Part shown: piece by piece, positions 5,940 to 13,707 of the stretch | Position numbering within the stretch: position 1 is the stretch's first letter | Layout of the letters: each line of letters starts with the position of its first letter | Assembly: GCA_030592985.1 (NCBI GenBank) | Contig: JAUVIB010000043.1 | Coordinates: 1-13,756 of the forward strand | Source: Calditrichaceae bacterium | Lineage (GTDB): Bacteria; Calditrichota; Calditrichia; Calditrichales; Calditrichaceae | DNA: 13,756 nucleotides | Direction of reading: 5' to 3' | The notes under the pieces: generated by a model | Seen by the model: the letters and a program-made list of their open reading frames with translations, nothing else | What the model was told of the DNA's origin: nothing | Database searches by the model: none | Translations under genes and position numbers: made by a program

Positions 5940-8405
5940 TTATACTCCACATCTGTTTTGATATTGGAGTTCTCCAATAGTTTGATTTGTTGTTACCTGA
6001 TGCCCTTGTAAAGGCAAAAGTCTTTCGTGAATAGCATCAATTATCCATTCTTTTTGAGGGAAAAACATATCTTCCAATTCTGCACCGGGAGTAATCCAGT
6101 TTCTCGCACCCACTATTATCGGTGGTCCATCCAATTCATCAAATGCAATTTGAGTTATTTGCGCCGCCATTGTGTTAAGGAAAGAACCTCTCTCAACAGC
6201 GTCAGAAGCAAGGACAATCTTTCCGGTTTTCTTTAAGGATTTGATTATCCTGTCGTAATTTAATGGATTGATAAAACGAGCATCGATTACTTCAGCTTCC
6301 ACATTATACTTTTCCTTAAGAACGTCAGCTGCTTCCAAAGCAGTATATAAAGTTGCCCCTAATGTTACTATGGTTAAATCTTTACCCTGCCTACGTAGTT
6401 CCGGTTCTCCTTCTTCAACTTCATAATATTCTTTCGGAACACCTTCTTCAGCAAACATCTCTCCAACGTCATATAATTTCTGACTTTCGAAAAACAGCAC
6501 CGGGTCCGTTCCACGTAAAGCCATATTCATCATTCCTTTCGCATCATACGGAGTTGCAGGAAACATAACTTTTAATCCGGGAATATGCGCAACCATTGAA
6601 GTCCAATCCTGAGAATGTTGTGCTCCGTATTTATTCCCAACAGAAATACGAAGTACTAACGGCATTTTGAGAACACCGGCAGACATAGCTTGCCATTTAG
6701 ACATTTGATTAAAAACCTCGTCACCCGCTCTACCAAGAAAATCGCTATACATTAATTCAGCAATAACCCTTCCACCAGACAAAGCATAACCAACAGCTGA
6801 ACCAACGATAGCACCTTCAGCAATTGGGGCGTTAAAAAGTCTATGGTAAGGTAGGACTTCCGTTAAACCTCTGTAAACAGCAAATGCGCCGCCCCAATCT
6901 CTATTTTCTTCGCCATAAAGAACCAAAGTAGGATCAATATAAGCACGATGAATTATCGCTTCAAATAGAGCATCACGCAAAAGAAACAGTTTCGTTTTTG
7001 AAAACAACTTGCCCTTTTTATCAAATGCATATCGTTCTTTTTTATTTAATGATTTAATTCTCGGATTTTCTTTTAAAGGAATTAATACTTCAGGTTCTCT
7101 ATCATCAAATTTTTCTATTTTCTCGTTTGAAAACATTACTGTTGAAATATATTCAGAGTTTAAATTTTCCCGCGGAGAGATATCCATATCAATTGCTTTT
7201 ACAAAATTTCTTTTGATTTTGTCCTGTGCAGAAATTTTATAACCTTCTATTTCATCTTCTGTGATAAGTTTATTCTTAATTAAGTACTGACTATACTCAA
7301 TAATCGCATCATTATTTTCCCACAATTCCATTTCTTCTTTTGTTCTGTACGATGACGCATCTGACGGTGAATGACCGGAAAAACGGTACGTAATAGTATC
7401 TAATAGTACAGGGCCTTTTCCTTTTTCTAATATTTTTCTTTTTCGTTCAATTGCATCAGCGACAGCGAGTGGATTATACCCATCTATTCGTTCGGCGTGA
7501 AGTTGTTCTTCATTAACCCCTGCGCCAATTCTTGCAAGTGTACCAAATCCCATTGTCTCGCCAAAAGTTTGGCCGCCCATACCGTAGAAATTATTAAAAT
7601 AATTGAATATGATTGGAGGTGCACCGTTTCTCTCTTTACCCCATAATGTTTTATATTGGTCCATCGAAGCAAATGCAAGAGCTTCCCAGGTAGGTCCACA
7701 GGCAGAAGCGCCGTCGCCGATGTTAGAAATAACTATTCCCGGTTTTTTATTAACTCTTTTAAATAACGCCGCTCCTGCAGCAATATCCGCCGAGCCCCCA
7801 ACAATTGCATTGTTTGGCATACTACCGAAAGGTGCAAAGAAGGCATGCATCGATCCTCCAAGTCCTTTATGGAAACCGGTTACCTTTGCGAAAATTTCTG
7901 CCATTACACCATATATAATAAAGTCATAAGCTAAATCCTTACTATTTAAAGGTTTATTATTGTCCTCAACAATTCTTAGAACATCTCCATTCATATAAGT
8001 TTTCATGATTTCAAAAAGTTCCTCATCATTTGTTTTGGCAACGGCAGAAAAACTTTTAGCGAGAATTTCGCCATGGCTCCGGTGCGAACCAAATATTAAA
8101 TCATTTTTATCTAACGTTAAAGCTTGCCCTACGGCAGCGGCTTCCTGTCCCATAGATAAATGAGCGGGGCCTTTATGATTGTATTCAATTCCTAAATAGG
8201 CACCTTCTGTTTTAATCTTATTAAGCGCCAATTCAAACTCTCTAATTAAAAGCATATCATTTAAAACCTGTTTTAATTTCCCTTCTCCAAATTTTTCCAC
8301 TTCCTTTTTGAAATCGGATTTATATTGGTTCAACTGGATATCTTTAAATTTTAATACACCTGATTTTCTTACTTTATTTGGATCAATTAAAATTGATTTT
8401 GGCAT
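5940..8405 (-). CDS. Fused E1 alpha-beta subunit of a ThDP-dependent 2-oxoacid (or acetoin-like) dehydrogenase complex
   Basis: An 821-residue single chain joining both E1 halves. The alpha half (about 40-400) has SHRSHGEILAK (107-117), KGLGGSMHAFF (180-190), IVGGSADIAAGAAL and the ThDP/Mg motif GDGAS (230-234) ending at NN (271-272). It closes with RFSGHSPSDASSYR (341-354), equivalent to the phosphorylation-loop region of E1 alpha. The beta half (about 470-800) has LYGEENRDWGGAF, a conserved His597 (GAQHSQDW) and VIDARFINPL. The complex decarboxylates a 2-oxoacid, or cleaves an alpha-hydroxyketone as acetoin dehydrogenase does, passing the acyl group to E2 lipoate. From memory of the family, the alpha half resembles AcoA/PdhA but has extra segments near 118-165 and between GDG and NN. 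The start is supported by GGGAG 7 nt upstream. It is separated from E3 by a MITE-like insertion and abuts the zinc dehydrogenase. The substrate is unknown. Confidence 0.88.
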   Translation of the reverse strand: MPKSILIDPNKVRKSGVLKFKDIQLNQYKSDFKKEVEKFGEGKLKQVLNDMLLIREFELALNKIKTEGAYLGIEYNHKGPAHLSMGQEAAAVGQALTLDKNDLIFGSHRSHGEILAKSFSAVAKTNDEELFEIMKTYMNGDVLRIVEDNNKPLNSKDLAYDFIIYGVMAEIFAKVTGFHKGLGGSMHAFFAPFGSMPNNAIVGGSADIAAGAALFKRVNKKPGIVISNIGDGASACGPTWEALAFASMDQYKTLWGKERNGAPPIIFNYFNNFYGMGGQTFGETMGFGTLARIGAGVNEEQLHAERIDGYNPLAVADAIERKRKILEKGKGPVLLDTITYRFSGHSPSDASSYRTKEEMELWENNDAIIEYSQYLIKNKLITEDEIEGYKISAQDKIKRNFVKAIDMDISPRENLNSEYISTVMFSNEKIEKFDDREPEVLIPLKENPRIKSLNKKERYAFDKKGKLFSKTKLFLLRDALFEAIIHRAYIDPTLVLYGEENRDWGGAFAVYRGLTEVLPYHRLFNAPIAEGAIVGSAVGYALSGGRVIAELMYSDFLGRAGDEVFNQMSKWQAMSAGVLKMPLVLRISVGNKYGAQHSQDWTSMVAHIPGLKVMFPATPYDAKGMMNMALRGTDPVLFFESQKLYDVGEMFAEEGVPKEYYEVEEGEPELRRQGKDLTIVTLGATLYTALEAADVLKEKYNVEAEVIDARFINPLNYDRIIKSLKKTGKIVLASDAVERGSFLNTMAAQITQIAFDELDGPPIIVGARNWITPGAELEDMFFPQKEWIIDAIHERLLPLQGHQVTTNQTIGELQYQNRCGV

Positions 8406-8444
8406 TATTTACTCCCGTAGATTCAACTAATAATTAAAACTTTT

Positions 8445-8641
8445 TATTTAGTGTCTGAACGAAAAGTGAGGAAAATGTCATTTCGAGCGAAGTCGCCTGC
8501 CCTCGCCTGCCAACGTTTGCGGGCACGGCGCCAATTTTTAAGGCGCGGAGAAATCTATAACTCATTGTAAATGTTAAAGTTAAGATTTCTTCCTATGGTC
8601 GAAATAACGAAAAATGTGACTTTTCGTTCAGACACTATTTA
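8445..8641. mobile_element. MITE-like element, 185 bp, with 17-bp TIRs and 6-bp target duplication
   Basis: The core is 8451-8635. The left end GTGTCTGAACGAAAAGT (8451-8467) is the exact reverse complement of 8619-8635. TATTTA directly flanks both ends (8445-8450 and 8636-8641), as expected of a 6-bp target-site duplication. A second, imperfect level of symmetry lies inside: GTCATTTCGA (8477-8486) against 8599-8608 (9 of 10), and AGAAATCT (8549-8556) against AGATTTCT (8583-8590). No transposase is encoded, so it would have moved in trans. The right TATTTA contains the E3 stop codon (8639-8641), so the insertion left E3 intact. Removing the element and one duplicate restores a gap of about 42 nt to E1, in line with the rest of the operon. 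The transposase family is not assigned. Confidence 0.8.
8477..8558 (+). repeat. GTCATT...AATCTA repeat with GC-rich hairpin insert inside the MITE
   Basis: The segment from GTCATTTCGAG (8477-8487) to GGAGAAATCTA (8547-8557) has the same border pattern as the repeats at 1959 and 13708. The middle is markedly GC-rich against the AT-rich surroundings. TCGCCTGCC occurs twice in near-tandem (8493-8501 and 8503-8511). GCC/TGCC (8505-8511) can pair with GGCA/GGC (8522-8529) around one bulged base. GCGCC (8528-8532) pairs with GGCGC (8542-8546) around a 9-nt A/T loop; the two stems share 8528-8529 and are partly alternative. Transcribed with the operon, this would be a strongly folded RNA between the E3 and E1 coding regions. 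Confidence 0.55.
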
Positions 8642-9985
8642 CAAATCCCAAAGGGTATCCTTAATCGCTTCCGATACCGTTGGATGTGGAAAAATAATCT
8701 CTTTAATATCTTTTACTCTAAGCTCTGACTCAATCATTATTGCAGCGCTATGAATAATTTCTGAACTCATACCACCAAGTAGAAATACACCAAGTAATAA
8801 CTCAGTATCAGCATCAACTATTATTTTACACAAACCTTTTTCATTTCCATGCTCTGCATAAAAACGTCCATTGGCTCTAAGCTGCATTGTATTTACTTTA
8901 ACATTATATCCTTCTTTTCTTGCTTGTTCTTCTGATAATCCAACGCCGGATAATTCGGGATTAGTATAGAGTACCCAGGGAACAGCATTGTATCGCATTC
9001 TATCCTTCGTACCAAACATTGCGTTTACAACTACTTCTCCCATTCGATACGCCGAATGCGCCAGTAAGGATTTCCCGGTAACATCTCCAACAGCATAAAC
9101 GTTGGGAAGATTTGTCTGCATTGTATCATTTACAGAAATTCCTTTTCGGCTAAATTCAAGATTTAAATTCTCTAGTCCAATATCCTCCACATTCGGAACC
9201 CTGCCAACTGCTAATAAGACTAAATCTGCATCACAGCTAACTTCTTTGCCATCCTGAAGATAAATTACTCTATTATTCTCAATTTTATGTGCTTTTACAT
9301 TAGTTAAAATATTACAACCGGCAAGAGATGTACGCAGCATTTTTGCAATCTCCACATCAACATTAGGTAATATTTCCGGCAGCATTTCCAAAACAGTTAC
9401 CGTCACACCAATCATACTAAAATAGGAAGCAAACTCTAAACCAATAACGCCTCCTCCAATAATAACAAGGTTTTTTGGAAGTTTTTCTAAATTAAACATC
9501 TCATCGCTCGTAATTACATGAGATTTATCAACTCCGGATACAGGCAAAAGAATGGGAGAAGATCCTGTTGCAATAATGATGTTTTTTCCAACAAATATTT
9601 TTTCTTCAACTGATATAGTATTTTGGTCAACAAACTTTGCTTCGCCGTAAATAGTATTGACATTAAAGCGTTTCATCTGATAAGCAACACCTTTAGTCAT
9701 CAAGTTTACAACCTTCTCTTTCCATGCCATTGCTTTGTCAAAATCGTATTTTGCTTTAGTAACTGATACTCCATACATTTCACTGTTCTGTGCTTTATAA
9801 AAAATTTTTGCGGAATTCAGGAGTGTCTTAGTAGGAATACATCCTTTATTTAGACAAACGCCGCCAAGAGTTTTTTCCTTTTCAATTATCAGAACATCCT
9901 TTCCTTTTGCTCCGGCTCTTTCAGCCGCAAGATAACCACCTGGTCCCGCTCCAATAATTATCAAATCATATTTTTTATCTAACAT
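8639..9985 (-). CDS. lpdA: Dihydrolipoamide dehydrogenase (E3)
   Basis: A 448-residue flavoprotein that reoxidises the dihydrolipoyl group of E2 with NAD+ in the cytoplasm. It has the FAD-binding motif GAGPGG (12-17), the redox disulfide GGVCLNKGCIPTK (Cys44 and Cys49), the NAD-binding motif GGGVIGLE (177-184) with Glu200 at the end of the second strand, the second FAD motif YAVGDVTG (297-304), and the dimer-interface His434-x4-Glu439 (HPTVSE) that completes the active site. All key residues are present and the length is close to the family norm (about 450-475). The start is supported by AAAGG about 8 nt upstream, and the gene lies 22 nt after E2, so it is almost certainly the dedicated E3 of this complex. 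The stop codon overlaps the right target duplication of the MITE-like element. Confidence 0.96.
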   Translation of the reverse strand: MLDKKYDLIIIGAGPGGYLAAERAGAKGKDVLIIEKEKTLGGVCLNKGCIPTKTLLNSAKIFYKAQNSEMYGVSVTKAKYDFDKAMAWKEKVVNLMTKGVAYQMKRFNVNTIYGEAKFVDQNTISVEEKIFVGKNIIIATGSSPILLPVSGVDKSHVITSDEMFNLEKLPKNLVIIGGGVIGLEFASYFSMIGVTVTVLEMLPEILPNVDVEIAKMLRTSLAGCNILTNVKAHKIENNRVIYLQDGKEVSCDADLVLLAVGRVPNVEDIGLENLNLEFSRKGISVNDTMQTNLPNVYAVGDVTGKSLLAHSAYRMGEVVVNAMFGTKDRMRYNAVPWVLYTNPELSGVGLSEEQARKEGYNVKVNTMQLRANGRFYAEHGNEKGLCKIIVDADTELLLGVFLLGGMSSEIIHSAAIMIESELRVKDIKEIIFPHPTVSEAIKDTLWDL

Positions 9986-10007
9986 TTATTAACCTTTAAT
10001 ATTTTCT

Positions 10008-11330
10008 TTATATTGCTATTAGTAAATTAATCTCTTTAATTGCCAGCGAAATATCTTGTAAAAATCTCGCCCCGGCTGCACCATCAATTACCTGATGATT
10101 TATTGTGAGAGACAATCCAATGTGAGGGATAAATTTAACCTCATCCCCGGATTGAATTGGTTTAAGATTAATTTGACTAACTCCAAGAATTGCAGTTTGT
10201 GGTAAATTAAGAACAGGAGTAAAATGCTCAATTCCAAAATTGCCAAGGTTAGTAACAGTAAAAGTAGCGCCGCTCAATTCCTCAACTTGAATTTTATTTT
10301 CATGACAAGCGTTTGCAAGTCTTTTTATTTCATTTGACAAACCGAGCAAATTATAGTTTTGGGAGTTTTTAATAGTTGGAACCATTAATCCTCGCGCTGT
10401 ATCTACTGCAAATCCAAAATGAATATTTTCATAATACTTAACTTTATCATCCTGTAATAAACTATTAATCACCGGATTTTTTGGTAAAACCTTAATAACA
10501 GCATACATCAAAAGATCGTTGATATTTACCTTGGTAAATTGTGAATCAAGTTTACTATTTTTAAATGTTTCGCGTAAAGAAAGTAGTGCAGCAGCATCAG
10601 CAGAACTATTTAATGTCAACTGCGCTGAATTCTGCAACGATTCCAACATTTTTTTGGAAATAATTTTCCGCACTCCTTTTATGGATTCTTCTTTAACTAC
10701 ATCTTCGGTTATTGTTTTTTTCGAAGAAGAAAAGACATCTTGCGCTATTATTCTGCCTCCGATACCGCTTCCTTCTACTGGGACTGATACACTACCGGAT
10801 AATGACGCCTCTATTGCCGCCGGAGTTAATGGCTGTGAAGCATCGGCCGCCTTAATAATATCCCTTTCAATTACTCTTCCCATAGGCCCGCTACCAGTAA
10901 TTGATTGCGGATTTATCCCTTTTTTAGCGGCTAATCTTTTTGCCCGAGGTGAAACTCCCGCATTACCTTCGTCTTTACCCTGTTTATATTGTGTAGGTTC
11001 TATTCTCTCTTCTTTTACTTCTGCCGGCTTTGACTCTTCAAGTTCTTCATTTTCGCTTGCTATACTCGGTCTTAAATCATCATAGTTTTCACCTTTATAT
11101 CCGATTACTGCAATAGTAGTCAAAACCGGAATATCATCTCCTTCATTAAAAAACAAATCGAGTAAAATCCCACTTTCAGAAGCTTCAACTTCAAACATTG
11201 CTTTATCGGTTTCTACTTCGCAAATAATATCGCCTTTAGAAATTGTATCTCCTATATCTTTTTTCCACTCAACTAATAAGCACGATTCTACCGTATTTCC
11301 TTGTCTGGGCATTATTATAGCAGTTGCCAT
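10008..11330 (-). CDS. Dihydrolipoamide acyltransferase (E2) of the complex
   Basis: 440 residues with the usual E2 layout. An N-terminal lipoyl domain (1-78) has the lipoylation site TDKAMF at Lys43. An acidic, probably flexible linker (about 80-122) follows, then an E3/E1-binding domain (125-162: GVSPRAKRLAAKKGI...GPMGRVIERDI). The catalytic domain (about 215-440) has NHQVIDGAAGARF, where His412 and Asp416 are the active-site pair. It transfers the acyl group made by E1 from lipoate to coenzyme A. Residues 169-201 (TPAAIEASL...GSGIGGRIIAQDVF) look like a second, shortened binding domain, which is unusual. The start is supported by TGGAG about 8 nt upstream. It is the first complex subunit in the operon, 21 nt after the MtlD-like gene. 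The family includes pyruvate, branched-chain and acetoin complexes; which applies cannot be told from E2. Confidence 0.93.
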   Translation of the reverse strand: MATAIIMPRQGNTVESCLLVEWKKDIGDTISKGDIICEVETDKAMFEVEASESGILLDLFFNEGDDIPVLTTIAVIGYKGENYDDLRPSIASENEELEESKPAEVKEERIEPTQYKQGKDEGNAGVSPRAKRLAAKKGINPQSITGSGPMGRVIERDIIKAADASQPLTPAAIEASLSGSVSVPVEGSGIGGRIIAQDVFSSSKKTITEDVVKEESIKGVRKIISKKMLESLQNSAQLTLNSSADAAALLSLRETFKNSKLDSQFTKVNINDLLMYAVIKVLPKNPVINSLLQDDKVKYYENIHFGFAVDTARGLMVPTIKNSQNYNLLGLSNEIKRLANACHENKIQVEELSGATFTVTNLGNFGIEHFTPVLNLPQTAILGVSQINLKPIQSGDEVKFIPHIGLSLTINHQVIDGAAGARFLQDISLAIKEINLLIAI

Positions 11331-11351
11331 TCTATAACTCCATTTATTTCT

Positions 11352-12617
11352 TTAATTATTACTAATAAAATCTTCTACAAATTCATCAAATTGTGAAATA
11401 ATTATGTTCAGACAGTTCTCTTTTAAACCATCATCTTCAGTAACCATCCAAATATGAGTTAACATATCCTTTATTATATTTTCATTTAATTCTGAAATGC
11501 TTCTTGGGATGGGAATTCCAATATCTATTTTTTCATTAATGAGATAGCACAACCCACCTACAACACCCTTGGCAAGAGTATTAGCGCTAACATCTTGCTT
11601 TAAGGCTTCTCTGATTGTTCCAACGAGTCTATCGCTATATCCAAGTTTCCTAAGGGGGTCCCTACATATTCTCTGTACTTCATCTTTTAAATAAGGATTT
11701 GTCATGCGTTCAAGTAAATCTTCACCATAAAAAGAAAATCCTTTGTCTGTAAACAGAGCATCATCAAAGTTTTTATATTTCTTTAATAAAAAGGCGCCAC
11801 TTTCTTTTTGGAAGACCGTCTCTCCATAACTCCACAACTCTTTATCATTTTTTATTTCACTCATATATTCATAATTCCGCATATATGCTAAGAATCCTAA
11901 CATTGAATGAACAGCATTATGCCCGAATAATTTAGCTTCTTCAAAGGGGAGCAAATCTTCCTTTTCCACAAATACATCTAACCCTTTCGAGAATCCGGGT
12001 AAAGTAATTTTTGTAACAATAATGGAATTAAATTCCTCAACCAATACAGCGAGAGAACTTTCGTGAGTGATTGTATCAAGATCAAACTCTGCAATAGTTT
12101 TTTCATCCTGAATTACACCGCTCATTTTTCCAATCACAGTATTAAGTACCTGGAAATTTCTCAACATCTCCACACCGGATTGCTTTTGAATTTTCTCGCG
12201 AAGTATTTCTGCGGCATAGTTATTATTTTCCGAGGCATATAGTATTTGCGGCTTTGCAGGATTAATATTCTCTGCTAATAACGATACAATAGAATTCTCA
12301 CCCACAGTATAAAATTCAACACTTGGAATTGCCGTAGCCATTTCATCAGCATTAAAAATCGCTTCTTCTATTTTGTCTAAATCTTTTGGGTCAGCTGGAT
12401 TGTAAATTTCAATATTTCTAATGTGGAATTTATCAATACCGCTGCTCTTTGCTGTATTTACAACAACGGAATTCCCATCGTGTCTTATTTCTGTTACCAA
12501 TTTTTCATTAACTTCTACTATTACAAATTTATCAAAGTTACCGGATTTTGTTGCTTCCATCAGCATCAAACCGGATTGTATAGCTCCCAGTCCAAATCCT
12601 AAAAACATTTTATTCAC
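11352..12617 (-). CDS. MtlD-family polyol / polyol-phosphate dehydrogenase
   Basis: 421 residues of the long-chain mannitol dehydrogenase family, which interconverts sugar alcohols or their phosphates and ketoses with NAD(H) without metal. The N-terminal Rossmann motif is GFGLGAIQSG (7-16). The family's ENN motif is at 130-132. The catalytic Lys229-x4-Asn234-x2-His237 is in AKLFGHNAVHSML. RDPLRKLGYSDRLVG (319-333) matches the C-terminal domain signature of mannitol-1-phosphate dehydrogenases. It is about 40 residues longer than typical MtlD and diverged, so mannitol-1-phosphate is not assumed to be the substrate. The start is a GTG at 12617 with AAAGGG about 11 nt upstream; an ATG at 12608 would shorten it by 3 residues and has no better ribosome binding site. 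It sits between the regulator (20 nt) and E2 (21 nt). Confidence 0.85.
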   Translation of the reverse strand: MNKMFLGFGLGAIQSGLMLMEATKSGNFDKFVIVEVNEKLVTEIRHDGNSVVVNTAKSSGIDKFHIRNIEIYNPADPKDLDKIEEAIFNADEMATAIPSVEFYTVGENSIVSLLAENINPAKPQILYASENNNYAAEILREKIQKQSGVEMLRNFQVLNTVIGKMSGVIQDEKTIAEFDLDTITHESSLAVLVEEFNSIIVTKITLPGFSKGLDVFVEKEDLLPFEEAKLFGHNAVHSMLGFLAYMRNYEYMSEIKNDKELWSYGETVFQKESGAFLLKKYKNFDDALFTDKGFSFYGEDLLERMTNPYLKDEVQRICRDPLRKLGYSDRLVGTIREALKQDVSANTLAKGVVGGLCYLINEKIDIGIPIPRSISELNENIIKDMLTHIWMVTEDDGLKENCLNIIISQFDEFVEDFISNN

Positions 12618-12637
12618 GGAATCAATTTCCCTTTAAT

Positions 12638-13399
12638 TTATACGATAATTAAATTTATGCCTTCTTCTTTATATTCTTTAATAATGTTAGTATCAACACC
12701 ACTATCTGTAATTAAATAATTTATGGAAACAAATGTAGCGAATTTATAAGTTGAATTATGTTCAATCTTGGAAGAATCACATAATAGAAAAACTTCATTA
12801 GCGGAATCTGCCATTGTATTACTAACTTGCGATTCATTGTTTCCGTATGCGGTTAAACCTTTTTTAAGGGATACTCCATCGGTTCCAATAAATGCTTTTT
12901 TTACTGAATATTGTTTTGCCTGCTCTACCGCAACTTGTCCATAGATTGATCTTCTTTCATGCATAACATCACCACCTAACAATGTTACTTTAATATTTGA
13001 ATAATTTGTAAGTTCGGAAGCCGCCGGTAGTGAGTTTGTAATAACTGTAAGTTTTTTTATATCTTTTAAGAAAGGACACATCCTTATCAAAGTAGTTCCA
13101 CTATCAATGTAAATGCTATCATTATCTTCTACAAATTTTGCAGCTCTTCTGCCAATATTGATTTTCTTCATTTTGTTACTATCAATACGAGTTGCAAAAC
13201 TGAACATATTATCGAGCGGATCGGCTCTTAATGCACCGCCATGAGTACGTATTAAATACCCCTCCTCAGCAAGTTTGGCAATGTCGCGTCGGGCAGTCAT
13301 GCTTGTTATTTTAAAATTTTTGATTATTTTATTAACCGATATTTCTCCATTTTTATAAAGAGTATTGAGTATAAATTTCTCTCTTAATTTCTTATTCAT
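12638..13399 (-). CDS. DeoR/GlpR-family transcriptional regulator
   Basis: 253 residues, the normal length for the family. The N-terminal winged helix (about 5-57) has the recognition segment ITSMTARRDIAKLAEEGYL (31-49) and the RTHGGA wing typical of DeoR regulators. The C-terminal effector domain has the sugar-phosphate pocket motifs DSGTT (99-103), TNS (121-123), LGG (141-143), GTDG (172-175) and CDSSK (207-211). Family members are usually repressors released by a phosphorylated sugar intermediate. As first gene of the run, it probably controls its own operon and suggests that the pathway passes through a phosphorylated sugar or polyol. The ATG at 13399 has only a weak ribosome binding site (GATAAAG). 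Three AACATT repeats lie 27-54 nt upstream of the start. Confidence 0.93.
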   Translation of the reverse strand: MNKKLREKFILNTLYKNGEISVNKIIKNFKITSMTARRDIAKLAEEGYLIRTHGGALRADPLDNMFSFATRIDSNKMKKINIGRRAAKFVEDNDSIYIDSGTTLIRMCPFLKDIKKLTVITNSLPAASELTNYSNIKVTLLGGDVMHERRSIYGQVAVEQAKQYSVKKAFIGTDGVSLKKGLTAYGNNESQVSNTMADSANEVFLLCDSSKIEHNSTYKFATFVSINYLITDSGVDTNIIKEYKEEGINLIIV

Positions 13400-13425
13400 A
13401 ACACTTTATCTATATTAATATAACA

Positions 13426-13453
13426 AACATTTTCGAACATTAATATAAACATT
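13426..13453. promoter_or_regulatory. Candidate DeoR-family operator: three AACATT direct repeats
   Basis: AACATT occurs at 13426-13431, 13436-13441 and 13448-13453, spaced 10 and 12 bp, close to one helical turn (AATGTT on the coding strand of the regulator). DeoR-family regulators often bind tandem repeats at such spacing. The position just upstream of the regulator suggests autoregulation of the whole operon. The A/T-rich context makes chance occurrence possible. Confidence 0.4.
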
Positions 13454-13467
13454 CTAAGGGTAATCTA

Positions 13468-13475
13468 CAAATATA
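13468..13475 (-). promoter_or_regulatory. Possible -7 promoter element TATATTTG for the minus-strand operon
   Basis: On the minus strand, TATATTTG matches the Bacteroidota -7 consensus TAnnTTTG and sits about 70 nt upstream of the regulator start, just before the AACATT repeats. No good -33 TTG element was found at the expected distance, and the host may not use this promoter type. The call is tentative. Confidence 0.22.
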
Positions 13476-13707
13476 TTTTAAGTATGGATGTAAAACCTAC
13501 TATTGCAGAGTGTCATTACACTTGTCAGTAAGGATTGCATATAGAGATGATATATTTTATACCTTGCTCAATAAATTTCAACAAAGACAATTCGGCGTGT
13601 ATTCTGCAAAGTTTATATCGTGGAGTATCTATATATTACCTAACCTGGACAAGCCAGAACCAACAAAGTAAATTTCATCGCTGAACTTGGATTCAAGACA
13701 TTATAGT

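Noticed and set aside
7603..7929. 108-codon plus-strand open frame antisense to E1
   Set aside because: It overlaps conserved E1 alpha motifs on the other strand, has no ribosome binding site signal and resembles no known protein.
5940..8405. Naming the complex pyruvate, branched-chain 2-oxoacid or acetoin dehydrogenase
   Set aside because: E1 motifs are shared by all three and the neighbours (polyol-type dehydrogenases) do not match the standard contexts, so only the general complex is named.
8451..8635. A CRISPR repeat or a riboswitch in the E3-E1 gap
   Set aside because: The repeats are terminal and inverted with a target duplication rather than regularly spaced direct repeats, and no known riboswitch core was recognised.
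10519..11085. 188-codon open frame on the plus strand, antisense to E2
   Set aside because: It lies wholly inside the well-supported E2 gene and its product is a low-complexity Ser/Ala/Leu-rich mirror of the coding strand with no recognisable domain.
11352..12617. Naming this gene mtlD (mannitol-1-phosphate 5-dehydrogenase)
   Set aside because: The family and catalytic Lys-Asn-His are clear, but the protein is longer and diverged, and no mannitol phosphotransferase genes are nearby.
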